A DNA stretch of 64,000 nucleotides from Streptomyces cadmiisoli (GCF_003261055.1 NZ_CP030073.1:8928001-8992000), one strand, 5' to 3'; shown: positions 25,076-34,645, counted from the stretch's first letter. Notes: generated by a model not told the origin, from the letters alone. Numbers and translations: made by a program.

Positions 25076-26202
25076 GAGGTCGTTTTCACCTGAATTGCCC
25101 GTGTTTCCAGGGGTTTTCAAACCGCCGGGTTGTGGTGCTCGTGCTGCTGGAGATGTGGGTTGATTCTTGCTGGTCAGATGGGGTGATAGGTGAGACGGGA
25201 AGTGACTTCTGCCTGTCTCATCCCAGGACGCCCGGCCTTCGCGGACGCGTGCTTCCGTTGTCGTCGCTGTGCGCCTGGGCGCACTCGGTCCGCGGCGGTA
25301 CGCCGGAAGCATGCCGACGCGACGCCCGTATCCGAGTGATCTGTCCGATGCCCGCTGGGAGTTGATCGAGCCAGTGCTCTCTGCCTGGCGCTTCGAGCGC
25401 CGCGGCAGGGCCCTGGACTTCGGCCGACCGCCGGAACATGACCTGCGCGACATCATGAACGCAATCCTGTATGTGGACCGCACCGGGGTCCAGTGGCGCT
25501 ACCTCCCGCACGACTTCCCGCACTGGAACACGGTCTACGGCTACTTCGCCAAGTGGCAGCAGGACGGCGTATTCGCCCAGCTCAACGGTCTGCTCAGGAA
25601 ACTCCTACGGGAGAGGGAAGGACGGAACGGCGAGCCATCGGCCTGCGTGATCGACGCCCAGAGCGTCAAGACCTCCACCAGCGTCCCCGCCTCCAGCCAG
25701 GGCACCGATGCCGGGAAGAAGATCGTGGGACGCAAGCGGAGCATCGTCACCGACACGCTCGGACTGCTGCTTGCGGTGCTGGTCACCGCGGCGAGTGTGC
25801 AGGATTCCGTGGCCGGCACCCATCTCCTGGACCAGGTTGCCGCCGAGCACCCCGGCATCCATAAGGTCTGGGTCGACGGCGGCTACCGCCAGCACCTCGT
25901 CGAACATGCCGCCACCCTTGGCATCGACATGGAGATCAGCGCACGCACACCCGGGACCAAGGGCTTCACCCCGATCCCGAAGCGGTGGGCGGTCGAGCGC
26001 ACCTACGGCTGGCTCATGCTCCACCGCCGCCTCGTCCGCGACTATGAAACCCTGCCCGTCCGCTCCGAAGCCATGATTCACCTCGCCATGACCGACCTCA
26101 TGGCCCGCCGCCTCACCAGCGAGAACACCATCTCCTGGCGCGACCCCGCACCACAGATCAAACAGCCGATTTCGGGATGAAACATAGGGCGAAAACGACC
26201 TC
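25076..26202 (+). mobile_element. Intact IS5-family insertion sequence
   Basis: Terminal inverted repeats are visible: GAGGTCGTTTTCACC at the left and its near complement ending GGCGAAAACGACCTC at the right (one mismatch in 15). Both are flanked by TTA (25073-25075 and 26203-26205), a 3-bp TNA target duplication as made by the IS427 group. The element is 1127 bp long and carries one transposase gene. Clean ends and target duplication indicate a recent insertion. Confidence 0.9.
25311..26180 (+). CDS. IS5-family transposase
   Basis: The 289-residue protein from ATG 25311 (PTRRPYPSDLSDARWELIEP) contains the DUF4096-like N-terminal domain and a DDE domain: CVIDAQSVKTSTSVPASSQG, VWVDGGYR and RWAVERTYGWLMLHRRLVRDY with the catalytic Glu in the last. 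It is a single frame, without the frameshift common in this group, and appears functional. A broken relative lies at 13354. Confidence 0.93.
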   Translation: MPTRRPYPSDLSDARWELIEPVLSAWRFERRGRALDFGRPPEHDLRDIMNAILYVDRTGVQWRYLPHDFPHWNTVYGYFAKWQQDGVFAQLNGLLRKLLREREGRNGEPSACVIDAQSVKTSTSVPASSQGTDAGKKIVGRKRSIVTDTLGLLLAVLVTAASVQDSVAGTHLLDQVAAEHPGIHKVWVDGGYRQHLVEHAATLGIDMEISARTPGTKGFTPIPKRWAVERTYGWLMLHRRLVRDYETLPVRSEAMIHLAMTDLMARRLTSENTISWRDPAPQIKQPISG

Positions 26203-26409
26203 TTAGTCCCGCGTGTCCATCCGCCTCGATTTCAGGCTAATTCAGCCCTGTTTGCGGTGGTTCACATGAGACCAGGAGCCGGGTGCAGCCCACGAGCGGG
26301 CCGCGCATGAACCCAGGTAAATGCCCGCGCACGCGGCCCGCGACCCACCGCCACAGTCGGAATGCGAGCGCCCAAACTGGCCGTGAGATCCACCGAGGTA
26401 GCATCCCGC

Positions 26410-26919
26410 ATGCCCATTCCTTGGCGATCCAGCGCCGACATGTTCGCGCAGATATTGAAGCAGCGTGGAGTCGAGCCCGACGCCGTGCGTGATGTCCCGG
26501 CAGCGTGGGACGCCTTCGGTGAATTCCTTCAGATCGAGATTGCAGGGATCGAGGCGTCCGAGAACGACGGCGACGGCTTCATCGTCCAGTGGGGCCGGTG
26601 GGACTGGAACGACAACCAGCCTGCGCTGTCCTTCGGGCGGCAGCTTGCTGTGACTGAGGTCGGCGAGCCTGACGAGCGCTATTGGCAGCCGGAGTACTGG
26701 CAGGTAGAGCTCCAGCTCATCTTCAGAGAGGACCCGGCTTGGGCTGATCTCGCCAGCCTTGGCCACCAAGACACCGGGTTCGACTTCGACGAGGTCGGCC
26801 CACCCAGAACCGCCGCGCTCGAAAGGATCTGCCGCTTCCTTGACTTGTATCCGCAACTGGCAGCCATATGGCGAGCCGAGCCCATCTGCAGCGACTTGAC
26901 CATTGAACGAGCGGGGTAG
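26410..26919 (+). CDS. Hypothetical protein, 169 residues
   Basis: Starting at ATG 26410, the acidic, Trp-rich product (PIPWRSSADMFAQILKQRGV, FIVQWGRWDWNDNQPALSFG, YWQVELQLIFREDP) looks soluble and folded. No signal or membrane segment is present. No ribosome site is obvious. Similar lone proteins occur next to SMI1-type genes in Streptomyces, but no family could be named. Confidence 0.65.
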   Translation: MPIPWRSSADMFAQILKQRGVEPDAVRDVPAAWDAFGEFLQIEIAGIEASENDGDGFIVQWGRWDWNDNQPALSFGRQLAVTEVGEPDERYWQPEYWQVELQLIFREDPAWADLASLGHQDTGFDFDEVGPPRTAALERICRFLDLYPQLAAIWRAEPICSDLTIERAG

Positions 26920-26974
26920 TTGCGGAGCGCGGTACTGCGAAGAAGTACAGCAACCCCAGCACCGCCTCTACCCG

Positions 26975-27086
26975 GCGACGTCTGTCGGTTTCGGTGCTCG
27001 GCACTCCAGTGATCGACGAGCGCCACGGCGACGTCGTGGCCGTGCTCCTGGGGAACGAGGCCATGCTGCAGGTGTTGGACTGGTGA
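26975..27086 (+). pseudogene. C-terminal gene remnant
   Basis: One frame reads SVLGTPVIDERHGDVVAVLL followed by GNEAMLQVLDW and a stop, with good codon bias. It resembles the end of small Streptomyces proteins that start TPV-D. Nothing upstream matches it, so it is a remnant in the 26920-27281 gap. Confidence 0.3.
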
Positions 27087-27281
27087 CACGGCCACGTGTG
27101 GCTGATGCTCCGCAATCCGCCATAGGCCCTGATCCCCGGTGACGAGGGGCGGTTCCTTCACAAGGTCGTGGGTGTTCTGCTCGTTCCGTCGGACCCCGCA
27201 GCGCGGCTCAGGCCTGGCCGAGATGCCGGAATGGCCGGTCGGGTGCAGGCTGAGGGGGAGGTGAGGGAGGGAGGGTGAGGC

Positions 27282-27758
27282 GTGGGCACTCCGGAATCGG
27301 CCGGCTTTGAAGCGGTCGACGTGGTCGGCAGGCACTTCCAGTTCTGCGATGCCAAGGACTTTGACGCAATGCGGTCATTGTGGACCGACGTGGTGAGCGT
27401 CGACTACGGCGGTGTCCTCCCGATCGAGGGAGAGGTCGACGCGGACGATCTCAGACGCGTGATGGCCGAGGTGATCGCGCCGATCCCGCTGACGCAGCAC
27501 ATGGTCACCACGCCCGTCGTCCGCTGTGACGGGGACACGGCCACCGTCCGGTTCCACCTGGAGGCGCTGCACCATCACCCAGCGCTGGCCGAGGCCGGAC
27601 GGCCCACCGACTGGACCCTGTACGCCCGCAATGTGATCGGCCTCAGCCGGACGGCGGTCGGGTGGAAGGTGTCCTCCGAGAAGATGACCGTGGTCCACCA
27701 AACGGGGAACACCGACTTCGTGTCCGACCTCGCACGGCTGGCGGGCGGAAGCCGCTGA
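27282..27758 (+). CDS. SnoaL/NTF2-like protein
   Basis: The 158-residue protein has the cone-shaped NTF2 fold pattern: an N-terminal helix (VVGRHFQFCDAKDFDAMRSL), LWTDVVSVDYGG, a helix-loop containing VIAPIPLTQHMVTTPVVRC, and C-terminal strands TLYARNVIGLSRTAVGWKVS. Such proteins are isomerases, hydratases or scaffold domains; the DxxRSLWTD segment is typical of SnoaL_4. The GTG at 27282 follows GGAGGGTGAGG. Confidence 0.82.
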   Translation: MGTPESAGFEAVDVVGRHFQFCDAKDFDAMRSLWTDVVSVDYGGVLPIEGEVDADDLRRVMAEVIAPIPLTQHMVTTPVVRCDGDTATVRFHLEALHHHPALAEAGRPTDWTLYARNVIGLSRTAVGWKVSSEKMTVVHQTGNTDFVSDLARLAGGSR

Positions 27759-27975
27759 AGGGCGGTGCGGGCCAGTTGAGAGGGGCCCTCTGGAGCGTGC
27801 TCCGGCGGCGGCTGAACTCGGTAGCGTCGCGCTCGGGGAGTCAGGAACGCGAGCGTAATCCGGACGGCAACCTGGGTGCGGCAGCGTACGTCATCACCGA
27901 CCTGCCCAGTCGGCAAAGTAGCAGGTCGCAGCCGATGTCGGGTTCTCCACCAGTGGATGACCCGACGCCGGCTGG

Positions 27976-28125
27976 TCACCTGACTAAGAACACCATCAGA
28001 AAGAACACCACGAAGCAGAAGACCAGACCCGTCCATCCGTGCCACCGCGGCGACAACACAACGCCCGCAGCGAAGCACCAGCCTGCCTCCGCAGCGACTC
28101 CGTCGACTGCACAACCGGCGGTCGA
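27976..28125 (-). CDS. Possible small membrane protein
   Basis: A short minus-strand frame ends with PRWHGWTGLVFCFVVFFLMV and FLVR, a single membrane helix with a Trp-rich N-side and a basic end, typical of small actinobacterial membrane peptides. The start is uncertain (GTG near 28125). Codon bias is moderate. Confidence 0.3.
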   Translation of the reverse strand, partial: STAGCAVDGVAAEAGWCFAAGVVLSPRWHGWTGLVFCFVVFFLMVFLVR

Positions 28126-28199
28126 GACGCATCCGGGCATCCGACTGCGCCTCGACATTGGAGCCCGCCGTCCGGACCTTCTGCTGAACCGAGAACGTA

Positions 28200-28640
28200 C
28201 TGACCGATCACAGCCGCGTGGCCACCGCGATCATGGAGGCCGGCTGGAACACCGAGCGCTTATCCGAGCTCATCACCCGGTGGCCCGCATCGAACCGGGT
28301 CCGCACCACCGTCAGCGTGATCATCGCCGCCCGGCTGCGCGCTGTTCATGCCTACCCGCCGCTCGCCACCTCGGACAGCCCGCACCGTCATCGCAGCCCT
28401 GGCGCCCCTGGCGCAGGTCGAGTGATCCAGCTGCGGTAGGCCCAAAATCGCACCCGGGCGGAACCTGTGCCCGGCCTGCCGGGCTGGCTGCTATGCCGAA
28501 CCTGCCCCGGACCGAGATCACGGTGCGCGCGCACCGACAGCGACGGCCGCTGCAGTGCCTGCGCCACCGTATCCATCTCCCTCCTGGATGGATCACCATG
28601 GCCACCCAGGCCTGCCGGGGAAGAGGATTGCTCATCGGCG
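28200..28640 (+). pseudogene. Decayed plasmid/ICE-type gene
   Basis: The frame VATAIMEAGWNTERLSELIT and VIIAARLRAV resembles the helical domain found in Streptomyces replication or HTH proteins of integrative elements; further on, in another frame, CRTCPGPRSRCARTDSDGRC has the spaced Cys of a zinc ribbon. Frameshifts and stops separate the parts. The call is tentative. Confidence 0.3.
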
Positions 28641-29117
28641 CACTGGAGGGATCGTGTGCGTACCGAATGGCATGGGTCGGTGTGGCGCTGACGGCCGTCT
28701 GGTGCGGTGCGCGGCCTGCCTTCCCGTGTGAGAGGTCCGCCATCTGGCAGGAGGGCCTCCAACTGTGACACCTGGCCGACGGCGCCACGCTCCATGGCCG
28801 TTGGTCGGCGGATCGGAGGATGCGGCGGCGGCCGGTGGTGACCTGCTGGGCGGTGGTGGGGAACAGGGCAGCCGCAGGCTGCCGGACTCTCCGAGACGGG
28901 GCCCTGACCTTCTTGATCGGGTTCACGGCACCTTCTGTGACGTCGGAGCAATGCCGGGCCCGGACGATGCATGCCTGCCGAAACATGCGGGACGGCGAAA
29001 GGCTTCTCCAGTATTCCGAAACCCTGATCACCTGGGCTGCCGTCACCCTCGTGGCCCGCGGCCGCACCCAGCAGAAGTGGCTCAGCCGTTGAGCCCTTTA
29101 CTGCACGCAACCGACGC
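28641..29117. other. Gap without a supported gene
   Basis: About 480 bp between the remnant and a minus-strand lipoprotein gene. Frames on both strands are Arg/Pro-rich shadows; nothing was recognised. Confidence 0.4.
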
Positions 29118-29837
29118 TTACTGCCCGACGGCGTTTGGTTGGAATGCCTTGAAGCACACAGTTCGGCTGTTGCTGCAGATCTCCGCGTCCCTGGGGATGT
29201 GCGTAGCTTCTGGGAATTCGTAGGTCAGGAATATCATTGTTCTGCCGGAGGGGAACCTGACCGTGCTTTCCTGTATGGGGGTTGCGTGCTTGGGCGTGCC
29301 GCCTGTGTAGGTGAAGGGCCCGCTGGTGTTCTCGACAACGGTGACGTTGAGCCACAACTGATGCCGATCGGCTGCACCGCTGAGGCCGTGCGGAGTAAGT
29401 CTGCCCACATGCACGTAGCCCTGCGGCTTCCGCTTTGCCGCAAGCCCGAAGCACGTCCGGTCCGAGCCCCGCTCGCGAATCGACACCAGGCAGTACGTGT
29501 TGGCGTCCGGCATCCAGGCAACGTCACCTGTGCCCGCCGGCTGGCGGCGCCGCAGGACCGCCACCTCCGACGTCGCCGGAACAGCGTGCCCCGCGGGGAA
29601 CAACGCCTCGTTTCTGTACGCCTCGATCAGCTTCGCGTCCTCGGCAGTGATCATCGCCGCACCCAGTGGCATGGCGGGACCAGGCTCGGGTGGCTCGGGA
29701 GAACCGGAGGAAGCAGGCGAAGAAGGAGAAGAGTAGGAGCGAGGGGGAGGGGGAGAACTGAGCGGAGGGCTGGCCTCCGTGCAACCTGTCACCACGAACA
29801 GCAGTACGCCGACACACGAAAGAAGCCCGCGCTTCAT
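29118..29837 (-). CDS. Putative lipoprotein, 239 residues
   Basis: MKRGLLSCVGVLLFVVTGC is a lipoprotein signal with lipobox VTGC, followed by a long Ser/Pro linker and a globular domain of about 180 residues with several Cys (DANTYCLVSI, DRTCFGLAAK, AEICSNSRTVCFKAF). The ATG at 29837 has GGGGGTGAGAG upstream. No family was recognised. A convergent relationship with the plus-strand remnants isolates it from any operon. Confidence 0.8.
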   Translation of the reverse strand: MKRGLLSCVGVLLFVVTGCTEASPPLSSPPPPRSYSSPSSPASSGSPEPPEPGPAMPLGAAMITAEDAKLIEAYRNEALFPAGHAVPATSEVAVLRRRQPAGTGDVAWMPDANTYCLVSIRERGSDRTCFGLAAKRKPQGYVHVGRLTPHGLSGAADRHQLWLNVTVVENTSGPFTYTGGTPKHATPIQESTVRFPSGRTMIFLTYEFPEATHIPRDAEICSNSRTVCFKAFQPNAVGQ

Positions 29838-29918
29838 CTCTCACCCCCGGTTGTGGTGATCATAGCCGAGCCGTTGTGACTCAGCGTCAAAGGTGATCCT
29901 GTGCTCCCCGGTCTGCTG

Positions 29919-30650
29919 CTATTCGGGTACTGAGTTCAGGAGCATGGCGAAGGACTCCTTCTCGAATACCCAGCCTGCCAGGTTGCCTGTGATCTTGGTG
30001 CCGTTGATGGCAACAGTGGGGGTGCCGGGGCCGCGTGGGTCGTCGCCACCGGCTGTCTCGTAGGTCTTCTGCGACGCGTTGACGAAGTCCTTGTACTTCA
30101 TCGTCGTCACGGCAGAGTCGAATGCTTCGCTCCGCAGCCCGTCGACCTGGTCGGCGAGTTCGAGCAGGGAGGCCGTGGTGTAACCGCCTGCGAGTTCGAT
30201 CTCGGCCCTGTTTTCGAAGATCACGGCGTGGTACTCGGTGAACTTGCCGGCGTCCAGCGCCGCGCGAAGGGCGTTGACGGCTCTCTTCGATCCGTCGCCA
30301 CCCATGCTGTCGTCCCTGAAGGACGCGAGGGTGTACTCGGTCTTGGCCTCGCGGCGAAGCGTCATCTCGCGGAGAGCCGGGGCGCCGGTCGACTCAAACT
30401 GCTCGACGAACGGACAACGTGGGTCCTCGTACAGCCTTACCGTGGTTGCCGCGGCCGGGTCGCCCACCACGATCGTCGTGCCGTCCGCGGCCAGCTTCTC
30501 CGGCAGTTCCTCAACCCCCGTGTAGTCCGCCGGGACAGGCGTGCCAGCGCCTTTGCCGTCCGTGGACTGCTCCGTCTGTGCGCACCCTGACACCATGAGC
30601 ACAGCCATTCCGGCCACCGTTGTGGCGGCCAGCACTCTTACGTTTCGCAC
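29919..30650 (-). CDS. DsbA/thioredoxin-like lipoprotein
   Basis: A lipoprotein signal (VLMVSGC) precedes a DsbA-type thioredoxin fold: IVVGDPAAATTVRLYEDPRC, then a long helical insertion, and the cis-Pro strand GTPTVAINGTKITG. The usual CxxC is replaced by CPFV, leaving a single Cys, so it cannot make or break disulphides as a normal DsbA; it may act as a binding protein or monothiol enzyme. The GTG at 30650 follows GGGGAGGGAA. Confidence 0.82.
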   Translation of the reverse strand: MRNVRVLAATTVAGMAVLMVSGCAQTEQSTDGKGAGTPVPADYTGVEELPEKLAADGTTIVVGDPAAATTVRLYEDPRCPFVEQFESTGAPALREMTLRREAKTEYTLASFRDDSMGGDGSKRAVNALRAALDAGKFTEYHAVIFENRAEIELAGGYTTASLLELADQVDGLRSEAFDSAVTTMKYKDFVNASQKTYETAGGDDPRGPGTPTVAINGTKITGNLAGWVFEKESFAMLLNSVPE

Positions 30651-30939
30651 CTGCGGATTCCCTCCCCTTGACCGCGCTGACTCTAGGCGCGTCAGGTTGC
30701 GAAGCGCACACCGATTTCTGCCGCTGGACCATGGCCTAGCGTGGACGCAGTGGCCCTCGACTGGCTGGCACGTCCCGCACACGGCACGAGCGGGCGATAG
30801 GCCCCGGTGTCGACGGCAACTGATCGGGGACCGAAGAGTGCCCCGGCGGCAAATTTCCAGGCTCTGACCGGAGTTCAGTGAATCCCCAGTACAGCCAGTG
30901 TGTGCAAAAGCGTCCTGCCAGGGGATCTCACGGCTGTGG

Positions 30940-31696
30940 GGGTCTGTTCGCTGCAAGATGTGCTGTTCTCAGAAATCGTTGTCCGGCCGGAACGGGTGGA
31001 CTCCGTCGCTGACGTTCTGGTCGTGGTGGCAGCGGCATGCGGACCGCCCCCAAGGTGTCCGGGCTGCCACGCTCTTGCACGCCGGGCCCGCTCGTCGTAC
31101 GAACGCGAATTGGCAGAACGGCCGCTTGTGGGCGAGAAGTTGCAGGTCAAGCTGCGGGTGCGGCGATTCTTCTGCGACCGTACGTCTTGCCGCAGGAAGA
31201 CGTACGTCGAGCAGGCTGGCGGTCGAACGCTATCGCCGCTCCAGTCTCGGTTTGAAGAAGTGGCTCCACGCGGTCGCGGCCGAGTTCGGAGGCCGGCCTG
31301 GTGAACGGTTGGGTCGCCGACTGCACCTTGGTACAGGCCGCAGCCGACCCCTTGGACTGCTGGAATCACCATCCGTTCCAGATCGGGCCCTGCGCATACT
31401 CGGTGTCTACGAGTTCGCTTTCCGAGAGGGCCGTACCTACGGAGCCCTCCTCGTCGATGTGGAAGCCGACCGGGTCGTCGATATTCTGCCCGACCGGACC
31501 TCGGAGATCTTCGCCAACTGGCTGCGCGAGCACCCCGGCACCGAGATTGTCTAATGGGTCTTTAAGGCGGTTCATGAGCCTCACGTTGGACGGGGCTCTT
31601 GCCCTATTGGTGCAGGGCCACAAAACGCCCGAACTGGCCAGGTGTGGCTGCGCCTCGTTCACGCTCCTACGGACCCGGATTCTCACCCAGCCGTGA
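30940..31696 (+). pseudogene. ISL3-family transposase, frameshifted and internally deleted
   Basis: The N-terminal zinc-binding part is clear (VRPERVDSVADVLVVVAAAC, CPGCHALARRARSSYERELA, RVRRFFCDRTSCRRKTYVEQ). A frameshift follows near 31240, and the second frame gives the start of the DDE domain (GVYEFAFREGRTYGALLVDV ... FANWLREHPGTEIV). The middle of the enzyme is missing and a degenerate C-terminus follows (SLTLDGALAL ... FTLLRTRILTQP). Confidence 0.75.
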
Positions 31697-31708
31697 AACT
31701 GTCCGGGT

Positions 31709-32107
31709 TCACGCTGCGGCGAGAACTGCCTGGACAAAGTCGCCTGGCGGCGCATAGTCGTGTGCCTCGACATAGTGAGCGATCAGTTCAGGGGCGGCGT
31801 AGGCAACGTCTCCACCCATCACCCATATCTCGGCACTTCCCCGCGGATGACTGGGCCGACTGCCGAACATCCGAGAAACGCAGAACGGGCAGGAGTGGAA
31901 GCCGCGAGTCTGCTGAGCTCTGTGCGTGCTGCTCATGCGGGTCAGCACTGCAGCCAGCCCGGAGGGAGCAACGCCCTGCTCGTAAGGCTGGCCGCGCTCA
32001 AGCCAGCCCACGTTGACCAAAGGAACACCATGCCAATGACCCGTTGCATCGGGCGCCCAGTTGTCCCTGTCATACGTGTATGGCGTCAAGTCCACGTAGT
32101 ACGTCAC
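31709..32107 (-). CDS. DUF7919-type protein
   Basis: The 132-residue protein starts TYYVDLTPYTYDRDNWA and contains VPLVNVGWLERGQPYEQG, the pattern of a small Streptomyces family placed in DUF7919. It also has CPFCVSRMFGSRPSHPRGSA and a final helix (YAAPELIAHYVEAHDYAPP), together reminiscent of a one-zinc-finger fold. The GTG at 32107 is the natural start by this pattern. Function unknown. Confidence 0.7.
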   Translation of the reverse strand: MTYYVDLTPYTYDRDNWAPDATGHWHGVPLVNVGWLERGQPYEQGVAPSGLAAVLTRMSSTHRAQQTRGFHSCPFCVSRMFGSRPSHPRGSAEIWVMGGDVAYAAPELIAHYVEAHDYAPPGDFVQAVLAAA

Positions 32108-32253
32108 TCCAAATGTCTACCAGGTGGACGCGACCACGGAGCGAACGGGCTGCGCGCCGAACAGTTCAAGGAACTCCGGGCCGAGTCAATTTTCCAAGAA
32201 CCGCATCACAGTGGGCAGGCAGCGCGGTCGTGGTGCTCGGCGGCGCGGCGTTC

Positions 32254-32925
32254 TCAGCCGCGGTAACCGATCTGCGAGATGTCCTCCGCGAGATCAGTGA
32301 ACTTGACGTCCGGGTTGAGCGCGGCGACGGTCTGCGGTGTCAGTGGACGCTGGGACAGCAGTGCGCGGACGGCCGTGAGGTCGACAGGTGTTTCGTAATG
32401 GAAGGACGCCCACGCCGCGTAACTCTCTGCTGAGCGGTCGGTGAGGAGTTCGAAGAGGTGGTTCGCGCCGTCGGGGTCGCCGTCTCCTTCCGTGGGAAAG
32501 GCAATGGTGCCGGCGTGCCAGCTGGTGTCACCGACCTCGCGCCACAGGCAGCAGGTGATGGAGGGGGTGGCGTCCGTGTCGGAGAGCGCGGGTTCGGTGC
32601 GGTGGAGGCGGAAGACGTCCGGCAGCTCGTCCAGGATGCCGGGCCACACGGTGGGGACGTCCGTCCGGGCCCACGGGCTCATGAGTGATGTGTGGTCGAA
32701 GCCCCGGACGTAGGCCCCGGCGGCCGAGAACACGATCGCGTACTCACTGCCCATGCCGTCACGCATCGAGGCCATCTGCGCACCTTCGTCCCAGTGGGAG
32801 TCGAAGGAGTAGAACCGAGAGTCCCATTGCGGGCTGAGGACAGCGTCGAGCATCGCGAGGCCACGGCAGTGGTCCCGCAGGTCTTCTATGCCTGGCAGAG
32901 CCTGGGCTACATCATGTACGGTCAC
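32254..32925 (-). CDS. Hypothetical protein, 223 residues
   Basis: From GTG 32925 (TVHDVAQALPGIEDLRDHCR) the protein is acidic and soluble, with YSFDSHWDEGAQMASMRDG, SITCCLWREVGDTSWHAG and a C-terminal LTPQTVAALNPDVKFTDLAE. This arrangement is common among uncharacterised Streptomyces proteins of similar size. Frames upstream of the GTG overlap transposase remnants and are not coding. No ribosome site is evident. Confidence 0.65.
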   Translation of the reverse strand: MTVHDVAQALPGIEDLRDHCRGLAMLDAVLSPQWDSRFYSFDSHWDEGAQMASMRDGMGSEYAIVFSAAGAYVRGFDHTSLMSPWARTDVPTVWPGILDELPDVFRLHRTEPALSDTDATPSITCCLWREVGDTSWHAGTIAFPTEGDGDPDGANHLFELLTDRSAESYAAWASFHYETPVDLTAVRALLSQRPLTPQTVAALNPDVKFTDLAEDISQIGYRG

Positions 32926-33109
32926 GCGACCATTGCACCGCACTCTGCTGGCTGGTTGCCGCTTCGGGGTCCCGCCTGCGACCGAACCCCGAGGTGGTAC
33001 CCGCTCGGCGATCGTGCGGGCCGTCTGCAGAGCTGCCGTCTTACGGCCTTGGTCAGCCTTTTCGGACTGGTTGGTGTCGGTGACGACACGGTCGACGATC
33101 GATGTCTGG

Positions 33110-33262
33110 TGCAGCACGCTGAGATCACCAACGTCGGCTCCGAAGGCAGCAACCGGGTCATCAAGAGCATCGGCCGCGACGCTTACGGCTTCCGCAACCC
33201 CGGCAGCCCAGCGCTTACGCGCCCGGTGAGCGACCACCTGGCGAGCCCGTGGACACTTCAAT
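33110..33262 (+). pseudogene. ISL3-family transposase, C-terminal remnant
   Basis: The frame reads TNVGSEGSNRVIKSIGRDAY and GFRNP; after a frameshift TWRARGHFNAR ends it. EG-NR-IK-ARDAYGFRNP with RARGH near the end is the C-terminal signature of Streptomyces ISL3 transposases. It belongs to a different subgroup from the remnant at 30940. The two lie on either side of the genes at 31709 and 32254. Confidence 0.6.
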
Positions 33263-33363
33263 GCCCGCTAATTTCGTTGAGCCCGCACCTTGCAATCGTG
33301 TTGGCTAGCGGCACCGAACTGTCGTACCGCAGGTGTTTGCTCGGCTGTAGCAGGGAGTGAAAC

Positions 33364-34155
33364 GTGCAGGAAATTGTTGTCGACCCCGTTGCCCACAATC
33401 GGGCAGCCTGGGACAAGTGTGTCCAACAGGGCAGCGAGTGGTCGAGGCCGGTAAGCGCTGAGGATGTCGAGCGCGCCCGCATGGGCGACTGGTCGATTGT
33501 TCTCATCGGGCGTGAGCCTGTCGACCGCTCCTGGCTGCCGACGGACCTGACGGGCAAGGACGTGTTGTGTCTGGCCTCCGGCGGTGGCCAGCAGGGTCCG
33601 ATCCTCGCCGCCGCAGGGGCGCGGGTCACCGTATTCGACAACTCACCCCGCCAGCTCGGCCAGGACCAGATGGTGGCGGCGCGCGACGGACTCGAGCTGC
33701 GCACCGTCCTGGGTGACATGCGCGACCTCAGCGCTTTCGGCGAGGCAACATTCGACGTCGTATTCCATCCGGTTTCCAACCTATTCGTACCAGACTTGGC
33801 ACCGGTGTGGCGTGAGTGCTTCCGCGTCCTGCGACCGGGCGGAACTCTACTCGTGGGCTTCCTCAACCCTGATGTGTACTTGTTCGACCACGAGGCGCTC
33901 GACGAGCGCGGCGAGTTGATCGTCGTGCACAAGTTGCCCTACAGCGATGTCGCGCAGTACTCCGCCGAGGAACGCGCCACGAAGTTCGGCGCGGATGCCC
34001 CTCTTGAATACAGCCACACCCTCACCGACCAGATCGGCGGGCAACTTGCCGCGGGGTTCGTCGTCACCGGCTTCGCGGAAGCGCCGCACCAATCCAACGC
34101 ATCCGCTCAATACATGTCGCACTATTTTGCGACGCTGGCGGTCAAACCGGGCTAA
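33364..34155 (+). CDS. Class I SAM-dependent methyltransferase
   Basis: The 263-residue protein has the Rossmann methyltransferase motifs: motif I DVLCLASGGGQQGPILAAAG, motif II acidic end VTVFDNSPRQL, motif III-like LGDMRDLSAF, and FDVVFHPVSNLFVPDL for motif IV. The N-terminal AHNRAAWDKCVQQGSEWSRP motif places it with small-molecule methyltransferases. The GTG at 33364 follows CAGGGAG. The substrate is unknown and no partner gene is next to it. Confidence 0.88.
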   Translation: MQEIVVDPVAHNRAAWDKCVQQGSEWSRPVSAEDVERARMGDWSIVLIGREPVDRSWLPTDLTGKDVLCLASGGGQQGPILAAAGARVTVFDNSPRQLGQDQMVAARDGLELRTVLGDMRDLSAFGEATFDVVFHPVSNLFVPDLAPVWRECFRVLRPGGTLLVGFLNPDVYLFDHEALDERGELIVVHKLPYSDVAQYSAEERATKFGADAPLEYSHTLTDQIGGQLAAGFVVTGFAEAPHQSNASAQYMSHYFATLAVKPG

Positions 34156-34524
34156 CCCAGCCGTGGGCCCGGCTGAGACGGCCGTGTCTCCGGATGGCCG
34201 AGTGGAGTGCTGCGCCAGCCCGACCCCCACTAACGTCGCTGAGCCGCGATGCCCTGACCGCGGACGCCGCCGCCCTGGAAGTACGCAAGGCGGCAGACGT
34301 CGGTACCGAGCCCGAGCACGCTGCGCCCTCGCCCGCGTCCGGCAACCCGACGGGCAGGGCCCGGCTGCCGCCGGACGAACGGCCTCTGCCGCTTGTCGCC
34401 CACTACGACCAGCCACTGCGACACTTCGCACACCCCGTCATAAGGGAAGCCACCGTGTTCGTACCCCGCCAGCGAGGGCGGGCCGAGAACGCCGCGACCA
34501 GACCTTCACCATCCCCGCATATGA

Positions 34525-34645
34525 GCGGCCATCGTCGACCGGCTGACCTTGGGTGGCAAGCTGATCCAGTCCGGCACCGAGTCCGACCGCCTCGCCATCA
34601 CCCATGCCTGCGCCAGCTGCCGAGGACTTGACCGCAGGCAGAGCC
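34525..34645 (+). pseudogene. IstB-like (IS21) C-terminal remnant
   Basis: The frame reads AAIVDRLTLGGKLIQSGTES and DRLAITHA, matching the end of IstB-type ATPases (DPRLCAAIVDRLTFGGNIIE in the copy at 42869). The remainder of 34156-34745 shows no supported gene. Confidence 0.55.

Noticed and set aside
34194..34631. Plus-strand frame of 145 residues
   Set aside because: Arg/Pro/Ala-rich without motif; its end is out of frame with the IstB remnant.
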